From an uncultured Nonlabens sp. (lineage in GTDB: Bacteria > Bacteroidota > Bacteroidia > Flavobacteriales > Flavobacteriaceae), in the NCBI RefSeq assembly GCF_947495285.1, contig NZ_CANLXZ010000023.1:1-49216 (forward strand): 49,216 nucleotides of DNA. Direction: 5' to 3'. A program made the translations under genes and the position numbers. Positions 42,049-49,216 of the stretch are shown here, piece after piece. The notes below the pieces were generated by a model, which saw only the letters and a list, made by a program, of their open reading frames with translations, made no database searches and was not told where the DNA came from. Each line of letters opens with the position of its first letter. The stretch's first letter is position 1.

Positions 42049-43617
42049 TTACTTTGCTATATTTACCGCTCTAGTTTCTCTTATCACTGTTACTTTAACC
42101 TGACCTGGATAAGTCATGTCTGTTTGTATTTTTTGTGAAATCTCAAATGATAATTGAGCAGCACGATCGTCATTTATTTTCTCGCTCTCTACCATAACTC
42201 TTAATTCACGACCAGCCTGGATTGCATACGCTTTTTCCACGCCTTTAAAACCAAAAGCTATATCTTCAAGGTCTTTTAATCTTTGTATATAAGAATCTAG
42301 CACCTGTCTTCTAGCACCTGGACGTGCACCACTTATCGCATCACATACTTGTACGATAGGAGAAAGTAAAGATGTCATTTCTATCTCGTCATGGTGAGCA
42401 CCTATCGCATTACATACTTCAGCTTTTTCACCATGTTTTTCAGCCAGTTTCATACCTAATATTGCGTGTGGAGTCTCGTCTTCTGTCTCTGGCACCTTAC
42501 CTATATCATGTAGAAGTCCTGCTCTTTTTGCAAGTTTAGGATTAAGACCTAGTTCTGCAGCCATGGTACCACAAAGTTTTGCTACTTCCCTACTGTGTTG
42601 TAATAAGTTTTGCCCATAAGAAGAACGATATTTCATACGACCTACCATTTTAATTAATTCTGGATGCAAACCGTGAATACCTAGATCGATAACTGTTCTT
42701 TTACCTACCTCAGCAATTTCATGATCGATTTGTTTTCTAGTCTTAGAAACTACCTCTTCTATACGCGCTGGGTGTATGCGGCCATCTGTAACTAATTTGT
42801 GTAATGATAACCTTGCCACCTCTCTACGTACCGAGTCAAAACAGGAAAGAATAATAGCGTCTGGAGTGTCATCTACTATAATTTCTACACCAGTAGCTGC
42901 TTCTATAGCTCTAATGTTACGACCTTCACGTCCTATAATACGACCTTTAACATCATCACTTTCTAGATTAAAGACGCTTACACAGTTTTCTACTGCTTCT
43001 TCTGTACCTATACGTTGTATGGTATTAATAATTACTTTTCTAGCCTCTTGTTGTGCTGTAAGTTTTGCTTCTTCTATAGTAGTTTGCACAATACTCATTG
43101 CTTCACTCTTTGCTTTATCCTTTAAAGACTCAACAAGTTGTTTTTTTGCGTCTTCACCAGACATACCGCTTATAACCTCAAGTTGTTTTACTTGAGAAGC
43201 GTGCATTTTATCCACCTCTTCCATGCGCTTGTAAACAGACTCGCGCTTTCCTTCTACATCTTTAAGTTTACTATCTAAAGACTGATTTAATTTTTTGCTT
43301 CTTGCGAGTTCATTAGAAACGTTAGACTCCTTGTCCTTTGTACGTTTCTCTGCATCTTTCATTTTTTGTTCTCTAGCCATGATTTCTTTCTCATGCTTAG
43401 ATTTAAGCTCCATGAACTTCTCCTTACCTCTAAATAGCTTTTCACTAGATATCTTCTCTCCCTTTGCCTCAGCATCTTTGAGAATAGACTCTGCATCTTT
43501 TTTTGCAGTTGCGATAAGGCTGGACGCTTTACCTTTTTCTACTATTGATTTTGCTATAAAGAAGCCTATTGCTAGACCTATGATAAGTGCCACGATGGCA
43601 TATATAATTGTTTCCAT
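42049..43617 (-). CDS. rny: Ribonuclease Y
   Basis: This 522-residue membrane-anchored endoribonuclease starts mRNA decay. An N-terminal membrane helix ([19 protein letters not shown]) precedes a long charged coiled coil (about 30-200). The KH domain has [28 protein letters not shown] split at GREGRN (about 223-245), and the HD domain has [13 protein letters not shown] and [12 protein letters not shown]. Length is standard. It lies downstream of the 6S-like RNA. Confidence 0.95.
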   Translation of the reverse strand: METIIYAIVALIIGLAIGFFIAKSIVEKGKASSLIATAKKDAESILKDAEAKGEKISSEKLFRGKEKFMELKSKHEKEIMAREQKMKDAEKRTKDKESNVSNELARSKKLNQSLDSKLKDVEGKRESVYKRMEEVDKMHASQVKQLEVISGMSGEDAKKQLVESLKDKAKSEAMSIVQTTIEEAKLTAQQEARKVIINTIQRIGTEEAVENCVSVFNLESDDVKGRIIGREGRNIRAIEAATGVEIIVDDTPDAIILSCFDSVRREVARLSLHKLVTDGRIHPARIEEVVSKTRKQIDHEIAEVGKRTVIDLGIHGLHPELIKMVGRMKYRSSYGQNLLQHSREVAKLCGTMAAELGLNPKLAKRAGLLHDIGKVPETEDETPHAILGMKLAEKHGEKAEVCNAIGAHHDEIEMTSLLSPIVQVCDAISGARPGARRQVLDSYIQRLKDLEDIAFGFKGVEKAYAIQAGRELRVMVESEKINDDRAAQLSFEISQKIQTDMTYPGQVKVTVIRETRAVNIAK

Positions 43618-43630
43618 TGGTTATTATGTA

Positions 43631-43801
43631 TAAAAAAACCTGCACAAGTTAGGGTTTTGTATGAACTCCTTAAATAAAGTTTAAGGTTAACTGGCTGATC
43701 AAGGATCCGACTCATACGTTCGGCTTGCTTTTACAACCACGACTCACCTTTTTTAAAGAATATCTTGTTGAGTTCACCAAAAAATGAAACAAGTGCAGGT
43801 A
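43631..43801 (-). ncRNA. ssrS: 6S RNA, 6S-Flavo-like
   Basis: The 200-bp gap between zapA and rny encodes a minus-strand transcript whose ends pair: ACCTGCACTTGTT at the 5' end (43800 down) and AACTTGTGCAGGT at the 3' end, followed by seven T. The interior is open, with several short stems (AGCAAGCCGAAC, GAGTCGGATCC), as in a rod-like RNA with a central bubble. 6S RNA lies next to zapA in many bacteria, and a 6S-Flavo family is described for Flavobacteria. The exact ends are by eye. Confidence 0.75.
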
Positions 43802-43826
43802 GTAACTGTTTATGTTTAAAGAACGA

Positions 43827-44117
43827 CTATGACAGTTGCTTATCCAGCAGCAAGTTAAGAACATTTAATTGTTCTTTGGCCTGCTCTACATCTGCACTAT
43901 CATCTATCACTAATTGCTCAGCCCTTGCTGCAAACTGAAGGGCACACATCGCAAGAAGATCTTGCTTATCCCTCACGGCATAGCTTTGCTCCAGTTGTTT
44001 AATCATGGCCTCAATACTTTTTGCTGCTTTACGCAAGCCTTCTTCACGAGAAGGGTCTATAGTTAGAGGATACACTCTATCTGCAACCGATATTTTTATT
44101 TTAAGTTTATCTGCCAC
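43827..44117 (-). CDS. zapA: Cell division protein ZapA
   Basis: This 96-residue ZapA stabilises FtsZ filaments. KIKISVADRVYPLTIDPSREEGLRKAAKSIEAMIKQLE, split at YPLTID, is the N-terminal globular part of the Bacteroidota form. A coiled coil follows to the end (EQAKEQLNVLNLLLDKQ). I start at the GTG at 44117 (ADKLKIKI follows), 2 nt past the upstream stop. The frame to 44141 overlaps that gene. Confidence 0.9.
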   Translation of the reverse strand: MADKLKIKISVADRVYPLTIDPSREEGLRKAAKSIEAMIKQLEQSYAVRDKQDLLAMCALQFAARAEQLVIDDSADVEQAKEQLNVLNLLLDKQLS

Positions 44118-44119
44118 TA

Positions 44120-44407
44120 TTAAGTCAGTTGGGTAATACATTGATCGATCTCTCTAATCAACGCATTTATTTTGAGCTTTGTTTTTGTTTTATAATCATC
44201 ACTACCTAGCATCGCATTTGCCGTTTTAAGCGCTACATTTTTTTCTTCACTCTCTCTAAACGCAGTAATAAGCGCATTATTTTGTTTTTCCAGTTCAAAA
44301 ATGCGTTGATCCTTATCACCCATTTGAGACTTCAATCTTGTATTTTCTGATATTAAAGACTTGATTTTTAGCTCTATTTCAGAAATTTGAGAAGACAATG
44401 TAGGCAT
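44120..44407 (-). CDS. Small coiled-coil protein paired with ZapA
   Basis: This 95-residue protein is nearly all coiled coil (ISEIELKIKSLISENTRLKSQ, IFELEKQNNALITAFRESEEKN). It is 2 nt upstream of zapA and surely co-translated. In Bacteroidota a protein like this regularly precedes zapA and may play a ZapB-like linker part. That role is inferred from position and shape only. Confidence 0.8.
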   Translation of the reverse strand: MPTLSSQISEIELKIKSLISENTRLKSQMGDKDQRIFELEKQNNALITAFRESEEKNVALKTANAMLGSDDYKTKTKLKINALIREIDQCITQLT

Positions 44408-44526
44408 ACGAACAATTTTAATGCTGTTGATACAAATCTAAGTTTCCATTTAGACAAATCAAATATTTATGGAACAAAGTTTGAAAACCTTTGCATTAAT
44501 ACCATTTCTCATTATATATTTAACTC

Positions 44527-46236
44527 ATGATTAGACTTTTCACCTGTTTACTGACATTATTTTTATTTTCATCTCGCTATTGCGAAAGCCAAACCATCAA
44601 AAATCTTCCTCAAGATTACTTTGTAAACCCACTGGATATAGATCTTAAATTGAGTGGTACTTTTGGTGAATTAAGATCCAATCACTTTCATAGTGGTCTG
44701 GACATTAAAACAAATCAACGTACAGGTGCAAACGTGCATGCAGCAGCAGCAGGTTATGTAAGCCGCATAAAAATAGAACGTTATGGTTATGGTAAAGCTC
44801 TTTATATAACACATCCTAATGGTTATACAACAGTTTATGCGCATCTTAAAAAATTTGCTCCACGTATAGAAGCATATTTAAAGAAGAAGCAATATCAAAA
44901 AGAAAGCTACACCATACAATTATACCCTACAGATTTAGAACTACGAGTAGATCAAAATGAAATCGTTGCCTACAGCGGTAATTCTGGTGGTAGTGGTGGA
45001 CCTCATCTACACTTTGAAATAAGAGACAGCGCAGCAAGACCGATTAACCCTATGATGATGGGAGTTGAAATTCCAGACACAAAAAGACCACTTGTTAAAC
45101 AAATAAAGGCCTATCCTTTAAACGAAAACTCTACTATTAACGGAAGGAATGAAGCAAAACTTCTAAGACTAATACCTTTAAAAGGAGGGAAATTTAAAGT
45201 AGAACCCTTTAGTGCATATGGAGAGATAGGAGTAGGTGTCAATACCAGCGACCAACAAAACAAAGCAAATAATCAAAACGGAACCTTTCACATAGAAACT
45301 TATTTTAATGGAAGTAAGAATTTTGAAATGACTTTTGACCGTTATGCATTCAGCGAGTCTAGACACATCAATCAATTGATAGATTACGAGCATTTTAAAA
45401 ACACTAAAAGCCGCATCTCTAGACTTTACATTCCTAATGAAAGTCCATTAAGCTTATACGAGCATCATATAAACAAAGGTGTTCTACAATTATATGACGC
45501 AGGAACTACTCATTCCTATAGAATCAAAATAGAAGATTTTAAAAAAAATAGCGTAGAAATAAACATGAATATTAAAAATGAGGCGCCCTTAGAATCCATA
45601 CCATATAAAGATAATGATCTCCTAACTTTTGTAGATCACAGCAGTACTTATAACCAAAGTTATGGACCTTATTCTTTAATGATTCCTAAAGGAGCTCTAT
45701 ACCAAAATGTGTTTCTAGACATATCACAAAACGCAGATACACTTAAAGTGCATAAGGATATTGTGCCGCTTCATAAAAACATGATCATAAGTTATGATAT
45801 GAGTTCAAAACAAAATGACAACCTTAAACAATACTACATAGGTAGAGTCACTAGTTGGGGTGCTGTGTATCATGTAAACACAAGAAGAAAAGGTACTACC
45901 TTAAGCGCAGCAACCAGAACTATGGGAACCTATGCAATTAGTAAAGACGATACCGCACCCACTATAAAACCTTTTAACTTTAAAAACAAACAGTGGATCA
46001 CTAAAAACAAGACATTAAAACTCAAAATAGCAGATAAAAACACTGGTATAAATGGATACAGAGCAACTGTAAATGGTCAATTCATTTTAATGGAATACGA
46101 CTATAAAACTGGAATGCTCACACACGATTTCTCAGATGGTGTCGTTACTGATTCAGAAAACGAACTAAAGGTTATCGTTACTGATAATGTAGGAAATAGC
46201 ACTACATTTGAGGCCACATTTTACCGTAAAAGCTAA
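44527..46236 (+). CDS. M23 family peptidase (LytM domain)
   Basis: This 569-residue exported protein has a signal peptide (LFTCLLTLFLFSSRYC). The LytM zinc domain is near the N-terminus: NHFHSGLDIKTN (HxxxD), GYGKALYITHPNGYTTVYAHL and GGSGGPHLHFEIRD (HxH), covering about residues 55-180. The remaining 380 residues are beta-rich and end in an Ig-like part (NTGINGYRATVNGQFILMEYD cut at NGQ, KVIVTDNVGN). It probably cuts peptidoglycan cross-links in the periplasm. The TonB receptor gene follows 9 bp later, so they share a transcript. Confidence 0.9.
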   Translation: MIRLFTCLLTLFLFSSRYCESQTIKNLPQDYFVNPLDIDLKLSGTFGELRSNHFHSGLDIKTNQRTGANVHAAAAGYVSRIKIERYGYGKALYITHPNGYTTVYAHLKKFAPRIEAYLKKKQYQKESYTIQLYPTDLELRVDQNEIVAYSGNSGGSGGPHLHFEIRDSAARPINPMMMGVEIPDTKRPLVKQIKAYPLNENSTINGRNEAKLLRLIPLKGGKFKVEPFSAYGEIGVGVNTSDQQNKANNQNGTFHIETYFNGSKNFEMTFDRYAFSESRHINQLIDYEHFKNTKSRISRLYIPNESPLSLYEHHINKGVLQLYDAGTTHSYRIKIEDFKKNSVEINMNIKNEAPLESIPYKDNDLLTFVDHSSTYNQSYGPYSLMIPKGALYQNVFLDISQNADTLKVHKDIVPLHKNMIISYDMSSKQNDNLKQYYIGRVTSWGAVYHVNTRRKGTTLSAATRTMGTYAISKDDTAPTIKPFNFKNKQWITKNKTLKLKIADKNTGINGYRATVNGQFILMEYDYKTGMLTHDFSDGVVTDSENELKVIVTDNVGNSTTFEATFYRKS

Positions 46237-46245
46237 ACAAACGAT

Positions 46246-48738
46246 TTGAAGAACTTCTTACTATTCATAGCATGCATTGCTACCAGTCTCATACACGCTC
46301 AAAACGCTGTTATTCAAGGAGTTATCCTTGACGATAAGAATCAACCAGTTGCCGAGGCTAATGTTAATGTTAAAGGTACAACAATAGGTACAGCAAGTGA
46401 TAAAACAGGCTATTACAGACTAGCAGTTCCTGCAAATCAAAAAATAACCATCGTTTTTTCTTCTATCTCTTATAAATCTGCTAGGCAAGAGTTTGAGCTA
46501 GACGCAAACGTTACTTTTGAATTTAATCCGATTTTAAATACAGCCATAGAGCAAATAGGTACGGTAACTATTAACAACACAAGGACTAAAGAGTTTGCTG
46601 GTATTACAAATGTAGACCCTACAGTTGTACGATCCATACCTGGCGTACAACCTGGTGTAGAAAATCTATTAAAATCGCTACCTGGAGTATCTTCTAACAA
46701 TGAATTAAGTACTCAGTATGCGGTACGTGGCGGTAATTATGATGAAAACCTAGTTTACATTAATGAAATAGAAGTGTACCGACCATTTTTAGTGCGCAGT
46801 GGACAGCAAGAAGGCTTAAGTATTGTAAATGCAGACCTTGTGCGTAGCGTAGACTTTAGTGCCGGTGGTTTTCAATCTAAATATGGAGATAAATTAAGTT
46901 CTGTTCTAGACATTAATTACCGTCGCCCGACAGAATTCGGCGCGGGAATAGACGCTAGCTTTTTAGGTGTTAATGCTTATGTAGAAGGTACCGCTTTCGC
47001 GAAAGCGGCAACAGGAATACTAGGAGTGCGATATAGAAACAACAGTTTATTTGTGAATAGCCGCGAGACTGAAGCTATTACAAAACCAGTTTTTGTAGAT
47101 GCACAAACCTATTTAACCTATCAAATAAATCCTAAATTTGAATTAAGCTTTTTAGGAAACATAGCTATCAACAGTTATGAATTTGAACCACTGACTTCAC
47201 AAACTAATTTTGGAACCGTAAACGATGCACAATCCTTGATCATTAATTATGAGGGAAAAGAAGACGATCTATACGAGACTTATTTTGGCGCATTAAAAGC
47301 AAGTTATGATGTGAATAAACTTCTTAACTTGCGTTTTATAACTAGCGTTTACCACACTCAAGAACAAGAACATTACGACATTTTAGGACGTTATCGCATA
47401 GGCAGACCTAACACTAACATAGGTAGTGATGACCTAGGAGAAGTAGATTTTACACGTGCGATAGGTAGCGAGTTAGATCATGGTCGTAATGATCTAGACG
47501 CTCTTATAGTAAGTGTAGAGCATAAAGGTACCTTAGAATTTGACAACGGTAAAAAGGAAAACGACCAACTGGATTGGGGTTTAAAATTTAATCAAGAAGA
47601 CATAAGAGATCGTTTAAGAGAATATACTGTGATAGACAGTGCTGGTTTCAATATAAGACCGCCATCGGTACCAGCAAACGACGAGCCCTATTTTGCATAT
47701 ACTGCACCGTTAGATTCTTTTGAATCTGCTAGTGCAGATAACGATGTGCAAATAACCAGACTCCAAGCATTTGCCCAATACAGCAGCCGTGGTTATATAG
47801 GTGATCATGAAATATACTGGAATGCAGGTGTGCGATCACACACCTGGAACGTAAGTGGTGCAGGAATTCAAAGCACTACACAAACTGTTATCTCGCCACG
47901 TGGACAGGTAGCTATGAAACCGGCATGGGATAACACAAATATGCTTTTCAGGTTCTCAACCGGTATATATTATCAACCACCTTTTTACAGAGAACTACGC
48001 GATCAACAAGGTGTTGTTAATCCAGATGTAAAGGCTCAAAAATCGGTTCATTTTGTATTAGGAAATGACTGGAGCTTTAACTGGACTGCCCCTAACGGAG
48101 ATAAAAGACCTTTTAAATTAACCAGTGAAGCCTATTACAAAGATCTATCTGATGTGAATACCTACACGCTAGAAAATGTGAGAATACGCTACAGAGCAAA
48201 TAATAATGCGGCGGCTTATGCCTATGGGCTAGATGTAAGAATGGCAGGTGAATTTGTAAAAGGAACTGAAAGCTGGATATCACTAGGCTATTTAAAAACA
48301 GAAGAAAATCTAGATGGCCGTGGCTATATCGCTAGACCTACAGACCAACGCCTTAAGGTAGCATTCTTATTTCAAGATTATGTACCTAACATTCCTAATT
48401 TAAAGGCATACATCAACATGGTGTACAGCTCTGGATTACCTGGTGGATCACCTAGCTATGCAGACCCTTATGATTTCCAATTCCGTTTAAAAGATTATTT
48501 TAGAGCAGATCTAGGTGTACAATTTGTACTAGTAGATGACAAGAAAAAAGCGAAAGCCGGCAGCTGGTTAGAAGATTTTGACGAGTTTTCTATAGGAGCT
48601 CAAATTTTCAACATCTTTGATTATGAAAATAACATTTCTAACTTATGGGTGCGCGATGTAGCTAGTAGTGCACAATTTGCAGTACCTGTTAGATTAACAC
48701 CACGTGTTTTTAATTTGAGGTTAATTGCAAAGTTATAG
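46246..48738 (+). CDS. TonB-dependent outer-membrane receptor
   Basis: This 830-residue receptor begins at a TTG (46246), with signal peptide KNFLLFIACIATSLIHAQ. A carboxypeptidase-regulatory-like domain (VIQGVILDDKNQPVAEANVNVKGT cut at DDKN, about 20-95) is followed by the plug (IPGVQPGVENLLKSLPGVSSNNELSTQYAVRGGNYDENLVYINEI split at LPGV, about 125-165) and a barrel that ends in VPVRLTPRVFNLRLIAKL. The ligand is unknown. There is no SusD partner, so glycan uptake is less likely. A perfect palindrome inside encodes TAFAKAAT in an early barrel strand. Confidence 0.9.
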   Translation: MKNFLLFIACIATSLIHAQNAVIQGVILDDKNQPVAEANVNVKGTTIGTASDKTGYYRLAVPANQKITIVFSSISYKSARQEFELDANVTFEFNPILNTAIEQIGTVTINNTRTKEFAGITNVDPTVVRSIPGVQPGVENLLKSLPGVSSNNELSTQYAVRGGNYDENLVYINEIEVYRPFLVRSGQQEGLSIVNADLVRSVDFSAGGFQSKYGDKLSSVLDINYRRPTEFGAGIDASFLGVNAYVEGTAFAKAATGILGVRYRNNSLFVNSRETEAITKPVFVDAQTYLTYQINPKFELSFLGNIAINSYEFEPLTSQTNFGTVNDAQSLIINYEGKEDDLYETYFGALKASYDVNKLLNLRFITSVYHTQEQEHYDILGRYRIGRPNTNIGSDDLGEVDFTRAIGSELDHGRNDLDALIVSVEHKGTLEFDNGKKENDQLDWGLKFNQEDIRDRLREYTVIDSAGFNIRPPSVPANDEPYFAYTAPLDSFESASADNDVQITRLQAFAQYSSRGYIGDHEIYWNAGVRSHTWNVSGAGIQSTTQTVISPRGQVAMKPAWDNTNMLFRFSTGIYYQPPFYRELRDQQGVVNPDVKAQKSVHFVLGNDWSFNWTAPNGDKRPFKLTSEAYYKDLSDVNTYTLENVRIRYRANNNAAAYAYGLDVRMAGEFVKGTESWISLGYLKTEENLDGRGYIARPTDQRLKVAFLFQDYVPNIPNLKAYINMVYSSGLPGGSPSYADPYDFQFRLKDYFRADLGVQFVLVDDKKKAKAGSWLEDFDEFSIGAQIFNIFDYENNISNLWVRDVASSAQFAVPVRLTPRVFNLRLIAKL
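46991..47008. repeat. Perfect palindrome inside the TonB receptor gene
   Basis: CCGCTTTCGCGAAAGCGG, read as AFAKA. Confidence 0.95.
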
Positions 48739-48751
48739 GCGCTAGGTTTTG

Positions 48752-49216
48752 GGAATGAGGAGTGAGCAATGAGCGATGAGCAATGAGGAATGAGGAATGA
48801 GGAATGAGCAATGAGGAATGAGGAGTGAGCAATGAGCAATGAGGAATGAGGAGTGAGGAATGAGGAATGAGGAGTGAGCAATGAGGAGTGAGCAATGAGG
48901 AATGAGGAATGAGGAATGAGGAATGAGCAATGAGCAATGAGCAATGAGCAATGAGCAATGAGCAATGAGCAATGAGCAATGAGGAATGAGCAATGAGCAA
49001 TGAGCAATGAGGAATGAGGAATGAGGAATGAGGAATGAGGAATGAGGAGTGAGCAATGAGGAATGAGGAATGAGGAGTGAGCAATGAGGAATGAGGAATG
49101 AGGAATGAGGAATGAGGAATGAGGAATGAGGAATGAGGAATGAGCGATGAGCGATGAGCGATGAGCGATGAGCGATGAGCGATGAGCGATGAGCGATGAG
49201 CGATGAGCGATGAGCG
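48752..49216. repeat. Heptamer satellite running off the window
   Basis: About 66 copies of a 7-bp word GAG[GC][AG][AG]T begin 14 bp past the TonB receptor stop and continue to the window edge. The variants GAGGAAT, GAGCAAT, GAGGAGT and GAGCGAT are mixed at first. From about 49142 only GAGCGAT remains, a sign of recent local expansion. The open frames on the opposite strand (LIAHCSLLIPHSS types) are translated repeat and not genes. Confidence 0.95.

Noticed and set aside
44571..44586. CGCTATTGCGAAAGCC as another palindrome copy
   Set aside because: The left arm differs at several positions, so it is too worn to count with confidence.
48621..49084. Three minus-strand frames rich in LIAHCSLLIPHS
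   Set aside because: They are the antisense translation of the heptamer satellite and the receptor tail.

Overview
This 49 kb window looks like the chromosome of a marine-type Flavobacteriaceae bacterium (Bacteroidota). The basis is the AT-rich DNA, a Bacteroidota-type promoter (TTTG, 20 nt, TAnnTTTG) before paaE, the gene set (DUF5522, DUF4136 lipoprotein, fused alpha/beta 2-oxoacid dehydrogenase E1, GH3 adenylating enzyme, TonB receptor with an N-terminal carboxypeptidase-regulatory domain, a 6S-Flavo-like RNA between zapA and rny) and ten perfect copies of the palindrome CGCTTTCGCGAAAGCG. No genus is claimed.

Layout. 1-5.4 kb: start of an unknown minus-strand gene, a DUF5522 gene, the wreck of a urocanate hydratase gene, a DUF4136 lipoprotein, and a pair of envelope proteins of unknown role. 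5.5-10.4 kb: a minus-strand 2-oxoacid dehydrogenase unit (E2, then fused E1) followed by a small unknown gene and an OsmC protein. 10.4-28.6 kb: a nearly complete aerobic phenylacetyl-CoA (paa) pathway on the minus strand in two runs, paaE-A-B-C-D-G-H-(DUF1697)-paaI-paaJ and paaZ-enoyl-CoA hydratase-paaY, separated by three tandem plus-strand secreted jelly-roll proteins, the first frameshifted. 28.6-36.5 kb: a secreted metalloprotease, GH3 enzyme, HMG-CoA lyase, LysE exporter, pyrD and lpd (E3). 36.5-49.2 kb: ordinary core genes (TM2 protein, aroQ, xerD, aldo/keto reductase, rny, 6S-like RNA, zapA, coiled-coil protein, M23 peptidase, TonB receptor), a broken porin gene, and a heptamer satellite that runs off the window end.

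How it works together. PaaABCE with PaaD would epoxidise phenylacetyl-CoA, PaaG makes the oxepin, PaaZ opens and oxidises it, and PaaJ, PaaH and the hydratase carry out beta-oxidation. PaaI and PaaY are the usual salvage or accessory proteins. No phenylacetate-CoA ligase (paaK) is present. The same 18-nt operator (AACTAACRCTTGTTAGTT, where R is A or G) lies before paaE, before paaZ and before the 2-oxoacid dehydrogenase E2 gene, so the decarboxylating complex probably belongs to the same regulon and may supply phenylacetyl-CoA directly from phenylpyruvate.

The most unusual feature is a set of small cassettes in the gaps of this catabolic region. Five encode, or once encoded, a four-helix-bundle protein of the 23S rRNA intervening-sequence (S23) type. 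Two encode single-domain GIY-YIG proteins. At least five of the seven are bracketed by inverted repeats, and the arms differ from cassette to cassette. Several copies are frameshifted. The layout resembles rRNA intervening sequences placed in mRNAs.
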